Below are positions 7,829-16,981 of a stretch of DNA of 64,000 nucleotides, in pieces (position 1 is the first letter of the stretch; each line of letters starts with the position of its first letter). This DNA is from Chryseobacterium edaphi (GTDB lineage: Bacteria > Bacteroidota > Bacteroidia > Flavobacteriales > Weeksellaceae). The stretch lies in assembly GCF_025628985.1 (NCBI RefSeq), contig NZ_JAOTEM010000003.1, positions 62,001 through 126,000 of the forward strand, in the 5' to 3' direction. A model generated the notes under the pieces. The model was given only the letters and a program-made list of their open reading frames with translations, did not search any database and was not told where the DNA came from. The position numbers and the translations under genes were made by a program.

Positions 7829-9787
7829 TTACCAACCGCCGCCGCCACCGCCGCCACCCCCACCACCGGAGAATCCTCCACCACCTGATCCTGAACCGGA
7901 ACTGCTTCCTGATCCCGAACTTGAAGGTTGCGTTGATGCAGATTGTATAGAATTGGTTAAACTTGAATTGAGGACACTTGCCATTGCAAAATGATTCATT
8001 GATGAACCAATGTACCAATTGCTCTGGTATTCGTAAGACATCTTTTGAAGCAGATCATCGAATTTCTTTCCCCAAATATCATCTACACCCAAAACCATTG
8101 CAAAAGGCAACAATTTTTCGAAAGACTGCGGAGTCATTTCGGGTGGATTGTGAAATTTAATTTGTTCGTTTTCTGCTGCTCCCATATACATTTTAAAACC
8201 TTCAATGAGCGATTTTTTTCTAAGCTTTTCTTCGGACGGACGTTTAATTAAAAACTGATAAATCACCAGAAACATAGAACTCAAAATAATAAAAATGTAA
8301 CACACATTGAAATTATTGTCAATCGTAAAATCGCTTTCGTTATGAATCAGCACTCCTAAAACTATAAATGCGATGACGGGAAAAACCAAAAATAATTTAA
8401 ATAAACCCGGAAAAAATTTAAATAACACAGTAGCAATTGCAAAAAGTACCGTTAAAATCGCAAGAATAAAAATTCCCAGAAAGACTTTTTCGAATTCAGG
8501 GAAAATTCTGAAACTCACAAAAAGTCCGAGAAAATAAACAAACAAGATTGTGATAATTGGCAGAACTAATTTTTTGGAATTATTTCCTTCTTTCAAAAAC
8601 GAATCATATTCAAATCTAAGGACAGACTGAAAGCTTTTAACCGCATTTTCAACTTTAGAATTGTATTTTCCGTCGAATTTTATAGCGTCTTTACCGCTTG
8701 AAAAAAGATTATTCATCAAGCCAATTTCTTCTTTCGGTAAAGTCTGATCAGGTTCCTTTAGTTTTTTAACGGTAAACATTTTAGATTTAAACAAGCCTAA
8801 AATGCCCGAATCTTCACCTTCGAAAATCTGGACATAACCTTTTATGGCTAAATTCACCAAAGATGCTGTGAGAAATTTATTTTTAAAATTTTCATTTTGA
8901 ATATATCCCAAAGAAGCCGGCGAAAGATCGTCAGGAGAATTGAACTGCGGATAGACAATCGGTTTTTCGGGATCGACCCCATATTTTTTCCATGTAGAAT
9001 AATAGTAAAGTGATAAGCCTAAAAAGACAATAATGCCTGCAATCAAAATTCCAAATTTTTCAAGGAAAGTTGGCGGCGGCGGCGGAATCATTACTCCTTT
9101 TTTGAAACCTACAGCAACTGTTAAACCTTCACCTGAACCGAGATTTTCTGCGCTCCATTCAATCGAATGTTCGGATAGAATTCTAGAAGTACAATCCTGG
9201 GAACTACTTCCCAAAACTCCTTTATAACATGAATTCTGTAAAATTCCTGCACCTTGAGGAAGATTGATTGTTGCAGAAATACTGTCAACCGGAAAATCCC
9301 AGTCATTTCCATTGACATTCCAATACAGCTCATCATACTTTGGGAAAAAACCGATTTGCTTTTCTGTGGTGTATTGTATTTCGTAATCGTAATCTCCAGG
9401 ACTTAGAATGACATTTTTATTTCCGACATAAATTTTAAGAAAACCGTCCTCATATTCTTCATGATAATCTTCGTCTACACCGTTTTTCTTTACAGAAACC
9501 ACACTATATCGCACCTTCTGAGTGGTATTATTAAGATTTCTTGTCAGCGGAAGCGAACGGAAAATCCCTCTTTTAATTTTATCTCCAAGACTGTGAACTT
9601 TTATTTTTTCGGTGATGTTTAATCCTGAATTTTTATCAACATCAATATTTGCATGAAAATTAATAATCCTTTCAGAACCTTCATTAAAATTGATCGATTC
9701 TGAACTTACAGCTTCTGCTTCTTCCGCTTCCTGACCATAATTAAAAGAAAATATGATAAGAAAAAGAAACGCTAAAATCTTTTTCAT
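7829..9787 (-). CDS. DUF2207 domain-containing membrane protein
   Basis: A 652-residue protein with a signal peptide (residues 1-18, cut near NYGQ). An extracytoplasmic DUF2207 beta domain covers about residues 40-235, followed by a transmembrane helix near 245-262, a cytoplasmic segment with further transmembrane helices at about 405-470 and 495-510, and a C-terminal low-complexity tail of Ser and Gly ending in an eleven-glycine run and Trp. Such Gly-rich tails are typical of the family. It lies 3 bases downstream of the lemA gene, a pairing common in bacteria. Function unknown, presumably envelope-related. Confidence 0.88.
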   Translation of the reverse strand: MKKILAFLFLIIFSFNYGQEAEEAEAVSSESINFNEGSERIINFHANIDVDKNSGLNITEKIKVHSLGDKIKRGIFRSLPLTRNLNNTTQKVRYSVVSVKKNGVDEDYHEEYEDGFLKIYVGNKNVILSPGDYDYEIQYTTEKQIGFFPKYDELYWNVNGNDWDFPVDSISATINLPQGAGILQNSCYKGVLGSSSQDCTSRILSEHSIEWSAENLGSGEGLTVAVGFKKGVMIPPPPPTFLEKFGILIAGIIVFLGLSLYYYSTWKKYGVDPEKPIVYPQFNSPDDLSPASLGYIQNENFKNKFLTASLVNLAIKGYVQIFEGEDSGILGLFKSKMFTVKKLKEPDQTLPKEEIGLMNNLFSSGKDAIKFDGKYNSKVENAVKSFQSVLRFEYDSFLKEGNNSKKLVLPIITILFVYFLGLFVSFRIFPEFEKVFLGIFILAILTVLFAIATVLFKFFPGLFKLFLVFPVIAFIVLGVLIHNESDFTIDNNFNVCYIFIILSSMFLVIYQFLIKRPSEEKLRKKSLIEGFKMYMGAAENEQIKFHNPPEMTPQSFEKLLPFAMVLGVDDIWGKKFDDLLQKMSYEYQSNWYIGSSMNHFAMASVLNSSLTNSIQSASTQPSSSGSGSSSGSGSGGGGFSGGGGGGGGGGGW

Positions 9788-9790
9788 CCT

Positions 9791-10345
9791 TTAAAATTTT
9801 ACCGTTGGAACTTCTCTCTCTGCAATATTTTCAAGTTCAAAGAATTTAGCTTTTTCAAATTTGTACATATTTGCAACGATATTGCTTGGGAAAGATTCTA
9901 CCAGAGTATTATTTTCTCTCACCGTTCCGTTGTAATATCTTCTAGATTTTTCGATGTCGTTTTCGATAGAACTCAATTCTGCCTGCAATTGCTGGAAATT
10001 GGCATTCGCTTTCAAATCCGGATATTGCTCTGCAACTGCAAATAAATTCACCATCGCCTGATTCAGGTTTTTTTCTGCAATCTCCTTGCCTTCTACAGAG
10101 TCTGCTCCTACAGCAAGATTTCTGGCTTTCGTTACATTTTCTAAAGTTTCTCTCTCATGTGTTGCGTAACCTTTTACTGTTTCTACCAAATTGGGGATAA
10201 GATCGTGACGCTTTTTCAACATCACATCGATACTGCTCCATGCTTCCTGAACGAGATTTTTGAGTTTTACGAGACGATTGTAAATAGAAACTGCGTATAA
10301 AACCGCAATTACTATAATACCAAGAATAACAATAAGTTTGATCAT
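9791..10345 (-). CDS. lemA: LemA family protein
   Basis: A 184-residue protein with one N-terminal transmembrane helix (residues 3-20) and the LemA signature: NRLVKLKNLVQEAWSSIDV, then KKRHDLIPNLVETVKGYA, then a long helical bundle. The start at 10345 gives the family's usual length; an in-frame extension to 10438 would run back through a perfect hairpin and is less likely. It is co-transcribed with the DUF2207 gene 3 bases downstream. Function is not established. Confidence 0.92.
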   Translation of the reverse strand: MIKLIVILGIIVIAVLYAVSIYNRLVKLKNLVQEAWSSIDVMLKKRHDLIPNLVETVKGYATHERETLENVTKARNLAVGADSVEGKEIAEKNLNQAMVNLFAVAEQYPDLKANANFQQLQAELSSIENDIEKSRRYYNGTVRENNTLVESFPSNIVANMYKFEKAKFFELENIAEREVPTVKF

Positions 10346-10682
10346 AATTTTGTAATTTAATTTATCTAAAAATAATGTTTTTCTCGGAGAATTGAATAAA
10401 ATTTGTATTCTACTTTTGCCTTGAAGCAAAAGTAGCAAAAGTTCAAGACTGAAAACTCGACTAAACTTTTAAATAATTTTCTAAAATTTCCAAAACTTGC
10501 GCGAATTGATAATTAGTTTTTCAATTTAAAAATTGTCTCGCGCTTCAAACAGTGGAAATTTCTTAACGAAAATTATTCAAAAGTTTTTAACGTCTCCGTT
10601 TTCTAAGTCTCTTTACAATCATAAATCAAATTATTTTTTAGAATAAATTTAGAGAAAGTTTATTTTTAAAGAAATATCAAAC
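10346..10682. repeat. long imperfect palindrome in a gene-free stretch
   Basis: The gap between lemA and the NIL gene holds no convincing ORF. It contains a perfect 10-bp hairpin (CTACTTTTGC 10410-10419 with GCAAAAGTAG 10426-10435), then a large nested inverted repeat. AGACTGAAAAC (from 10447) faces GTTTTCTAAGTCT (ending 10610), and the ~30-base arms at about 10463-10491 and 10552-10585 are near-perfect inverses. The inner part has a smaller GCGCGA/TCGCGC pair. It looks like a degenerate MITE-like or REP-like element. The hairpin also contains TACTTTTG (-7-like) on both strands, so the lemA promoter may lie here. Confidence 0.65.
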
Positions 10683-10709
10683 AAAAAAAGCGCTCAATAA
10701 ATTGAACGC
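10683..10709 (-). terminator. terminator after the NIL-domain gene
   Basis: On the minus strand GCGTTCAAT / ATTGAGCGC (one G-U pair) folds over a 2-base loop and is followed by a seven-T run. It lies 26 bases past the stop. Confidence 0.8.
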
Positions 10710-10734
10710 CCCTCAAACTATATGGACTTACAGC

Positions 10735-11040
10735 TTATGAATATTTTCTGCAGGTATAATCAACAGTCGTATTCATGAGTTTATTGTTATTCAGGAAAAA
10801 TTCAAGTTCCTGAGATTCTTCTGCACTTGCTTTGATATGTAATTGAAACGATCCGAAATTTGCTCCGTTCATGTATTCCACATTTGCGCTCAGTACTTTG
10901 TAGCAGATTCCCATTTGCTGGTAAATCGCATTCAAAAGATGGTCAAACTTCATTTTTCCATTCAGTTCTACTTCGATGATCAAATCTTTTTTGATGAGGT
11001 GTACATTTTTTGGCAAAGCCTGCAAATTTGGCGTAATCAT
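10735..11040 (-). CDS. stand-alone NIL-domain protein
   Basis: A 101-residue protein resembling the NIL (ferredoxin-fold, ACT-like) regulatory domain found at the C-terminus of methionine importer ATPase MetN. The pattern of short strands, the conserved Gly in MGICYKVLSANVEYMNGANFG and the final hydrophobic strand all fit. No ABC ATPase, permease or binding protein adjoins it, so it is free-standing. In MetN the domain binds methionine; that this protein senses a sulfur metabolite is inference. It has its own strong promoter with an embedded palindrome and its own terminator. Confidence 0.7.
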   Translation of the reverse strand: MITPNLQALPKNVHLIKKDLIIEVELNGKMKFDHLLNAIYQQMGICYKVLSANVEYMNGANFGSFQLHIKASAEESQELEFFLNNNKLMNTTVDYTCRKYS

Positions 11041-11113
11041 AACTAAAACAATTTGTGATTAAACAATACTTTCTGAATTACATTTTTTGAAATATTTACT
11101 CATTAATTCCTGA

Positions 11114-11151
11114 CAAAAGTATAAAAAAATATTAGTCTACCAAATTAGTAG
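11114..11151 (-). promoter_or_regulatory. promoter with palindrome upstream of the NIL gene
   Basis: On the minus strand TTTG (11144-11141), a 19-base spacer and TACTTTTG (11121-11114) are a full Bacteroidota promoter. The -33 element lies inside the near-palindrome CTACTAATTTGGTAG (11151-11137), a plausible operator. The transcript would have a leader of about 70 bases. Confidence 0.7.
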
Positions 11152-11174
11152 GGTAATATTTTTTAATTTTAACT

Positions 11175-11200
11175 AAAAAAGAGAAGGTTTTCACCTTCTC
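11175..11200 (-). terminator. terminator after the YiiX-like gene
   Basis: GAGAAGG/CCTTCTC stem with a six-base loop (11181-11200), followed on the minus strand by TTTTTT. It is 7 bases past the stop. Confidence 0.8.
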
Positions 11201-11207
11201 TTGATCT

Positions 11208-11861
11208 TTACAGTTCTTTAATTCTTTCTAATTTCTCTGAAGCAGCGAGTCCGTTTGGATTACAACCCGGTTCGCCTTCCGGAACTTTGAGATTTTTTTT
11301 AGTATAAAACTCTTCCCAAAAAGAATTTGTTTTACCTGTTTTGGGATCAATGAAAGTCATCGGTTCCAGTTTAAAAATATGATCTTTCCTAAACGATCTT
11401 TCGATAAAATCTGAACAGTAATAAGAATTTTCGTCTAAAATATAATTGAAATTGTATGGTTTCCCTACCATTGAATTTGCTTTTTCAATCACAGTCGGAA
11501 TCGTTTTTTGAAATTCAGGTTTCAATCTGTAAACAATAACTTTTTGTCCGTCGTTTGCCTGATCTTTTAGAAACTCATCTAAATTCTGTTTTTGAGAACC
11601 ATTTTTCGGAGCTGCATGAAGTACGAAAACTCCATTTTTATCCTTTTGTAAAATTCCGATATGATCGAACGAAGTATTTTTCTGTTTTTGGGTAACGTTG
11701 TTGATCGCTCCGGAAAGTCCGTTTTCCTTTGCTGTGACAAATAACAAATCGCCGTTTTTAAGATCTGATGAAATTGAGTTCTTGCAACCTGTAAATAGAA
11801 TTAAGATGAATGCAATTGCGAAAATTTTAATAAAAAAATTACTTTTTAAGATTGCTTTCAT
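11208..11861 (-). CDS. YiiX/YebB-like NlpC/P60-type hydrolase, lipoprotein
   Basis: From the ATG at 11861 the product has 217 residues. A lipoprotein signal ends at the cysteine of FTGC, followed by a permuted papain-like domain. The DLKNGDLLFV opening, a histidine in SFDHIGIL and the cysteine in YYCSDFIERSF match the catalytic residues of the YiiX (DUF830) family. An ATG 7 codons upstream also exists, but the later one gives a cleaner lipoprotein signal and less overlap (23 bases) with the DUF1801 gene. It probably acts on the envelope; the substrate is unknown. Confidence 0.8.
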   Translation of the reverse strand: MKAILKSNFFIKIFAIAFILILFTGCKNSISSDLKNGDLLFVTAKENGLSGAINNVTQKQKNTSFDHIGILQKDKNGVFVLHAAPKNGSQKQNLDEFLKDQANDGQKVIVYRLKPEFQKTIPTVIEKANSMVGKPYNFNYILDENSYYCSDFIERSFRKDHIFKLEPMTFIDPKTGKTNSFWEEFYTKKNLKVPEGEPGCNPNGLAASEKLERIKEL

Positions 11862-12294
11862 AAATATTGATCCATTCTTCAACAGTCATTTTTTTACTCA
11901 GTTCAGCGATTAATTCAAAAGGAATTTCATCCATTTTCTTAAAACGGATACATGATTTACCCATATCCAATTTTCTTTTAGAATGCTTAGGAAATTCTTC
12001 TACAAACCAATTTAAGAGTTCAGGTTTTGCATACATTCCCATATGATACAATGCAATGAAATTTTTCTGAGAAGCCAATCCCATAAATGGTAATGGCGAA
12101 CCCGAAGTACAATGATAACCTGCCGGAAAAGTTTCTAAAGGAACGTTCCAGCCGATCATTCCGTTGCTTACACCATTTTTAAAGCCTTCAGGTAAATTTT
12201 CGGAAATGGTATCAAAAAGCTGTCTAAAAACATCTTTTCTTTCATCAGGAATCTGGGAGACGTAATCTTCTACAGACGTTGCAGGAATTTGCAT
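11839..12294 (-). CDS. DUF1801 domain-containing protein
   Basis: A 151-residue cytoplasmic protein of the DUF1801 (YdhG-like) family: N-terminal helices around DYVSQIPDERKDVFRQLFDTI, a central GMIGWNVPL segment, then FIALYHMGMY, and a C-terminal KSCIRFKKMDEIP strand-helix. The function of the family is not known. Its 3' end overlaps the start of the YiiX-like gene, so the two are one transcription unit. Confidence 0.85.
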   Translation of the reverse strand: MQIPATSVEDYVSQIPDERKDVFRQLFDTISENLPEGFKNGVSNGMIGWNVPLETFPAGYHCTSGSPLPFMGLASQKNFIALYHMGMYAKPELLNWFVEEFPKHSKRKLDMGKSCIRFKKMDEIPFELIAELSKKMTVEEWINIYESNLKK

Positions 12295-12340
12295 AGCATA
12301 ACAGTTTTAAGTTTTCAAATTAACAAAATTTAAATTACAT

Positions 12341-12371
12341 AAAAAAGCAGCCATACTTTCGTACAGCTGCT
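12341..12371 (-). terminator. terminator after the T9SS-sorted FN3 protein gene
   Basis: AGCAGC (12346-12351) pairs with GCTGCT (12366-12371), with an inner TAC/GTA pair. An A-run on the plus strand gives a T-run downstream on the minus strand. Confidence 0.65.
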
Positions 12372-12393
12372 AAAAAATAATTCAAAATAAAGG

Positions 12394-14952
12394 TTATTTC
12401 TTGATCGCTTTTGTAACAGATTCTGTTCCGTCTTTAAAGCTTACTTTAATCATATACAATCCTTCTTTCAATTCAGCTAAACGAACTTCTTTTGAAGAAT
12501 CATTTATTTGTTTTACGATACGTCCTGCAACGTCATAAACCGTAACTGATTTGATATCTTTCGTTTCAGAAATGTAGATGACATCTTTGAAAGGGTTTGG
12601 ATGAATGCTTAGTTTTTTATTCACTGCAACAGATTCAGAAGTACCTAAATTAGCAGATTCTACAGTAAAATTATCTATATGGAAATCATAATCCTGAGTA
12701 TCACCTACAGAACCAGAAGTCCCATAGAACGCAAAAACTGTATTGGCACTGTTATATCCTGTCAAATCTAAAGAATATACGCTTGAAGTATTGGAAGGTT
12801 CATTTCCTGCTGTCCAGATTTTAAGCGAAGTCCATGTGGCACCTCCATCATTCGAAACAAGCAATTGTACATTGTCATCAGATCCCATCGCTGAAGATAA
12901 TGTATTATTATACCCAGTTAAACCGTAATCGAATTTCACTCTGTAACCTCCGCCTGATAAATTAAAGACATTAGTTTTCAACCAACCTGTTCTAGCGGTA
13001 CTATAAATATTCATTCTTACAGAATTAGCAGTCCCAGTATTTAGGAAACCACCAGATACCCAATATGGACTAGTTCCACTTGGTCCTGTTGCAGGTGTAC
13101 CTCCTGAAAGAGCATTTGACCAACAATTCCCAGGAACTGTACTAAAATCATTAGTATATGACGGAATCACTGGAGCACATAAAGTAGTAAATGAACCAAG
13201 ACTTGTCCATACACTTTTACTTGTAGCACTACATGAAGAACGCATCCACAAATAATAAGTTGTAGCAGGATTAAATCCTGAAACAACAGATGAAACATTA
13301 CCTGCAGCAATAGTTCCTGTAGGTGTTGTTGTAGCAACAGGAGCGGTATTGGTGGTAGAATAATAGTAATCATATCCATTTGCCGGAGCAGATGAAGGAG
13401 CAGTCCAAGAAGCAGTCACAGTATTAGCTGTCACAGCAGAAGTAGAAACAGCACTTGGTGGGAAACATGTAGGAACAGCTTCCCAAACTACATCATCATA
13501 ATAATAACCTTTTCCATCAGCAGTATTACGTATTGCCAATCTTGCAGTCGCAGGAACTGTATTAGGCACAATCACGCCATAATCAGAATTAGTAATATAA
13601 CTTGTATTTGCAATACTTAAAGCTTGTAATAAAACGAAAGTACTTGCATCAGTAGGATTAGTTAGATATCCAACATTTAACGTTCCTGTGGCAGCACTAA
13701 TTCTCGCTTTAAATTTCAACCAATGAGTACCTGCATTAATATTACTCAATTCTGGCAATACGGCAGTCGTTACCGCCTGTGCAGTTGTACTGTATTGGTA
13801 AATATTTCTCGTTCCTGATGCAGGACTTGTGCTACTGATAGATAAGGTACCTGTAGTAACGAGTCTACCCCAACAATCAGGTAATACTGCAGCAGCTGCG
13901 TAAGAATCAAAATTTTCAGACAGTGATGTCACAGCACCGCAAGCTGATTTAAAAGATGTTGCGTATGCCCACTCTCCTGTTGTGGCACCACATTTTGACC
14001 GTACCCACACATAGTATTGAGTATTAGGTAATAATCCACCAATTGGCGTTGTAACTCCAGTAACTCCAGCAACAGAAGGTGTTGCAGTGCTACTTGGCGC
14101 AACAGTGGCAGAAGTATAATATACATCATAATTACTCGGTGGCGTTGACGGTGCAGTCCAACTTACAGTGGCAGAAGTTGCAGCAATTGCAGATACTGTA
14201 GTGGCAGTTGGTGCAACACATGAACTGTATTTATCTGCGGAAATAGCAAATATACTAAGTAAACCGGAACCAGATGTTTTAGTTATAGCAACACTTGTGA
14301 TAGTTTTAGATTGATTTGCAGCAATGATTGCCATAGGAATTTGATACATCCTAGGATTTGTACCAGAAGCTGGATCGACTACATCAGTATCGATTTTCAC
14401 TCTACCAATGCCCTGTATTGCAAATCCGGTCCCATTGTACCAATCTGCAACAGCTAAGTTGGTAAATGATTGAGTGGTACCATCACTAAAATTTACTACT
14501 GCACTCAAAGCACCAGATCCACCACCACCAGTAGTCAAGAGATATAAATTATATGCAGCAGTAGCAGTCGTAAACGAAAGCGTTCCTGTATCACCGGTTG
14601 CACTTAATTTTAAAGTATTTTGACCAGTGTAAGGAGCAAGCTGATAAGTAAGTCCTTGCGTTGTTGTTACAGCACCCCAAAACTGACCATTAATTGGAAG
14701 TCCAAAAGTAAGTACCGGACTTGCAGCTGTAGGTTGATAATCTTTGGACAAATAGGCATTATTTTCGCTTGTAGAAGCTCCATTGTCTATGGGGATAGTT
14801 GTACTTGATGCTGCCGGTCCAACTCCATTTGCAATTGCATCACCATTAAACCCACCTGATAATGCTACAGGATAATAGTATTGTGCCGATAAACTTGCCG
14901 ATGAAAGCAATAAACCCAAACTAACAATTCCCAAAAATCGATTTATTTTCAT
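12394..14952 (-). CDS. T9SS-secreted protein with FN3 and adhesin-type domains
   Basis: An 852-residue secreted protein. Signal peptide at residues 1-24 (MKINRFLGIVSLG...). Then a beta-rich N-terminal region (about 25-245), an FN3 domain (about 246-335), a cleaved-adhesin/MAM-like jellyroll (about 340-490), a second FN3 (about 495-590), a second jellyroll (about 595-770), and a type A T9SS sorting domain from about 785 to the end (LSIHPNPF ... GLYMIKVSFKDG ... TKAIKK). The sorting domain directs export through the type IX system and attachment or release at the cell surface. The start at 14952 is preferred to one 13 codons earlier because it gives a normal signal peptide. Confidence 0.88.
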   Translation of the reverse strand: MKINRFLGIVSLGLLLSSASLSAQYYYPVALSGGFNGDAIANGVGPAASSTTIPIDNGASTSENNAYLSKDYQPTAASPVLTFGLPINGQFWGAVTTTQGLTYQLAPYTGQNTLKLSATGDTGTLSFTTATAAYNLYLLTTGGGGSGALSAVVNFSDGTTQSFTNLAVADWYNGTGFAIQGIGRVKIDTDVVDPASGTNPRMYQIPMAIIAANQSKTITSVAITKTSGSGLLSIFAISADKYSSCVAPTATTVSAIAATSATVSWTAPSTPPSNYDVYYTSATVAPSSTATPSVAGVTGVTTPIGGLLPNTQYYVWVRSKCGATTGEWAYATSFKSACGAVTSLSENFDSYAAAAVLPDCWGRLVTTGTLSISSTSPASGTRNIYQYSTTAQAVTTAVLPELSNINAGTHWLKFKARISAATGTLNVGYLTNPTDASTFVLLQALSIANTSYITNSDYGVIVPNTVPATARLAIRNTADGKGYYYDDVVWEAVPTCFPPSAVSTSAVTANTVTASWTAPSSAPANGYDYYYSTTNTAPVATTTPTGTIAAGNVSSVVSGFNPATTYYLWMRSSCSATSKSVWTSLGSFTTLCAPVIPSYTNDFSTVPGNCWSNALSGGTPATGPSGTSPYWVSGGFLNTGTANSVRMNIYSTARTGWLKTNVFNLSGGGYRVKFDYGLTGYNNTLSSAMGSDDNVQLLVSNDGGATWTSLKIWTAGNEPSNTSSVYSLDLTGYNSANTVFAFYGTSGSVGDTQDYDFHIDNFTVESANLGTSESVAVNKKLSIHPNPFKDVIYISETKDIKSVTVYDVAGRIVKQINDSSKEVRLAELKEGLYMIKVSFKDGTESVTKAIKK

Positions 14953-15206
14953 ATTATTAATTTTAACTCTGCTAAAATAATAAAAAATCAATAAAAATCA
15001 ATTTAAAATATCTATTCAATATTAAATTTTCAATATTTGAGAATAAAACATAATTTTTATTCATTCAAAATATTAACAAAATTCTACTAATAAAATTTTT
15101 ATCAGTAAAAAAAAATAAATATTATGTTAAAATTTTAAAGAGAATTTAAATTTCTACAAAATATAACATTCACCACATAGTTTTTTACTTATTAAGAATT
15201 TAATCC

Positions 15207-15214
15207 TATTTTTG
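15207..15214 (+). promoter_or_regulatory. -7 box before the aminotransferase gene
   Basis: TATTTTTG matches the -7 consensus, 19 bases before the ATG. The rest of the gap from 14953 is AT-rich with no other feature I can support. Confidence 0.5.
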
Positions 15215-15233
15215 CCTTACAAATTTTAGAACA

Positions 15234-16439
15234 ATGCCTAATATCTCAAACAGAGCACAACAAATGCCGCCTTCACCGGTAAGAAAACTGGTTCCTTTTG
15301 CCTTGAAAGCAAAGCAAAGAGGAACGAAAGTCTATCATTTAAATATCGGACAACCCGATATTGAAACTCCGGAAACAGCTTTGAATGCTTTAAAAAACAT
15401 TGATTTAAAAGTATTGGAATACGCTCTTTCTGAAGGAAATATCGAATACAGAAAAGCACTGACCGAATATTACCATTCACTGGACTTTACAGATCTTACT
15501 CCTGATAACTTCATTGTAACAAATGGTGGGTCAGAAGCTTTAAATTTCGCAATATCTACTTTGTGTGACGACGGCGATGAGGTAATCATTCCAGAACCGT
15601 ATTACGCAAATTATAACGGATTTACAAGCACATTCAATGTCAATGTGGTTGCAGTTCCTTCAACAATTGACACAGGATTTGCGTTGCCTCCAATCGAAGA
15701 ATTTGAGAAAAAAATCAGTGCAAAAACAAGAGCGATTATTATTTGCAATCCCGGAAATCCAACCGGATACCTTTATACAAGAGAAGAATTGCAGCAATTA
15801 GCAGATATCGCCTTAAAATATGACATCGTTATCATCTCAGACGAGGTTTACAGAGAATATGTTTATGATGGAAAACAACAAATTTCAATGTTTGCATTTC
15901 CTGAATTGGCAGAAAACTGTATTATTATCGATTCAGAATCAAAGCGTTATTCTATGTGTGGTGTAAGAATCGGATGCATGATCACACGTTCTAAAAAAAT
16001 TCATGATGCAGCCATGCTTTTTGCACAGGCAAGATTAAGCCCAGTTCTCTTAGGACAGATCGCAGCTACTGCAGCTCACCAAAATGACGGAGCTTACATA
16101 AGAGCCGTTAGAGAAGAATACACCCACAGAAGAAATGTTTTGGTAGATTTACTAAACGATATTCCTGGTGTTATTTGTCCAAAACCAAGAGGTGCATTTT
16201 ATTGCGTTGCGGAACTTCCCGTTGATGACACAGAAGTATTTGCACAATGGTTATTAGAAAAATATTCTTTAAATAACGAAACCATCATGGTTGCTCCTGC
16301 CGGAGGATTTTACAGCAATCCTGAATTAGGAAAAAAACAGGTTAGAATAGCTTACGTACTTAATGAGCAGGATTTGAGAAAAAGCGTTGCGATATTGCAC
16401 GCTGCTTTAGAAAATTACAATTCAGACAAACGTCATTAA
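15234..16439 (+). CDS. pyridoxal-phosphate-dependent aminotransferase, class I/II
   Basis: A 401-residue fold-type I aminotransferase. The PLP-lysine motif SKRYSMCGVRIG, the NPGNPTGY segment and SDEVYREYVY identify the AspC-like class I family. The C-terminal arginine that binds the substrate carboxylate is in KKQVRIAYVL. It most likely transaminates aspartate, aromatic or similar amino acids; exact specificity cannot be read from sequence. The lipoprotein gene follows 15 bases after its stop. Confidence 0.92.
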   Translation: MPNISNRAQQMPPSPVRKLVPFALKAKQRGTKVYHLNIGQPDIETPETALNALKNIDLKVLEYALSEGNIEYRKALTEYYHSLDFTDLTPDNFIVTNGGSEALNFAISTLCDDGDEVIIPEPYYANYNGFTSTFNVNVVAVPSTIDTGFALPPIEEFEKKISAKTRAIIICNPGNPTGYLYTREELQQLADIALKYDIVIISDEVYREYVYDGKQQISMFAFPELAENCIIIDSESKRYSMCGVRIGCMITRSKKIHDAAMLFAQARLSPVLLGQIAATAAHQNDGAYIRAVREEYTHRRNVLVDLLNDIPGVICPKPRGAFYCVAELPVDDTEVFAQWLLEKYSLNNETIMVAPAGGFYSNPELGKKQVRIAYVLNEQDLRKSVAILHAALENYNSDKRH

Positions 16440-16454
16440 TACAATTGAAACATC

Positions 16455-16934
16455 ATGTCAACAGTAAAAACAACTAGTTTGAGATCATTCATTTCTATGT
16501 TTTTACTGTTGATATTTTTTTCTTGCAGCGAAAAATCTACCGAAAAAATAAATTCAACAAACCCCGAAGAAATCACATTTATCGGATTGTCAAATGTTGG
16601 CGGAGAATTAGGAAGCTACAGCAACATCAGAATCACTAAAGATTCCATCCACTTTGAACAGGGAATGACAGCCAATCAAAAACATAGTGAGTGGCACAAA
16701 GCGATCACTCCGAAAATCTGGAAAAACCTGACCTCTTCTTTCAAGATCAAAGACCTGAGTTTAATTGAAAGTTCGCCCAGCATTCAGCATCTCGACGGTA
16801 TGGATGAAACTTTTCAAATAAAAACTACTAAAAATTCTCACGTCTACGTCAATGCTTACAGCGATACTCACTACAGACAATTCGAGGAATTTAAAATTAA
16901 ACTCGAAAATATAATTCCTCAAAAACAACAATAG
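16455..16934 (+). CDS. hypothetical lipoprotein
   Basis: A 159-residue protein with a basic N-terminus, a hydrophobic stretch and a lipobox-like IFFSC near residue 24, so probably a lipoprotein. The mature part contains ITFIGLSNVGGELGSYSNIRITKDSI and ends with alternating charged residues. I do not recognise a named family. It lies between the aminotransferase and murB on the same strand (gaps 15 and 47 bases), so it may belong to a loose operon. Confidence 0.75.
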   Translation: MSTVKTTSLRSFISMFLLLIFFSCSEKSTEKINSTNPEEITFIGLSNVGGELGSYSNIRITKDSIHFEQGMTANQKHSEWHKAITPKIWKNLTSSFKIKDLSLIESSPSIQHLDGMDETFQIKTTKNSHVYVNAYSDTHYRQFEEFKIKLENIIPQKQQ

Positions 16935-16981
16935 GTTTTTTACCATCTAGCTAAAAACAAATTCAAAACACATCTTCTTTA

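Noticed and set aside
7829..7895. Sequencing artefact in the poly-glycine codon run
   Set aside because: Gly-rich tails ending near a Trp are normal for DUF2207 proteins, the frame stays open to a clean stop, and the codons vary (GGT, GGC, GGG, GGA).
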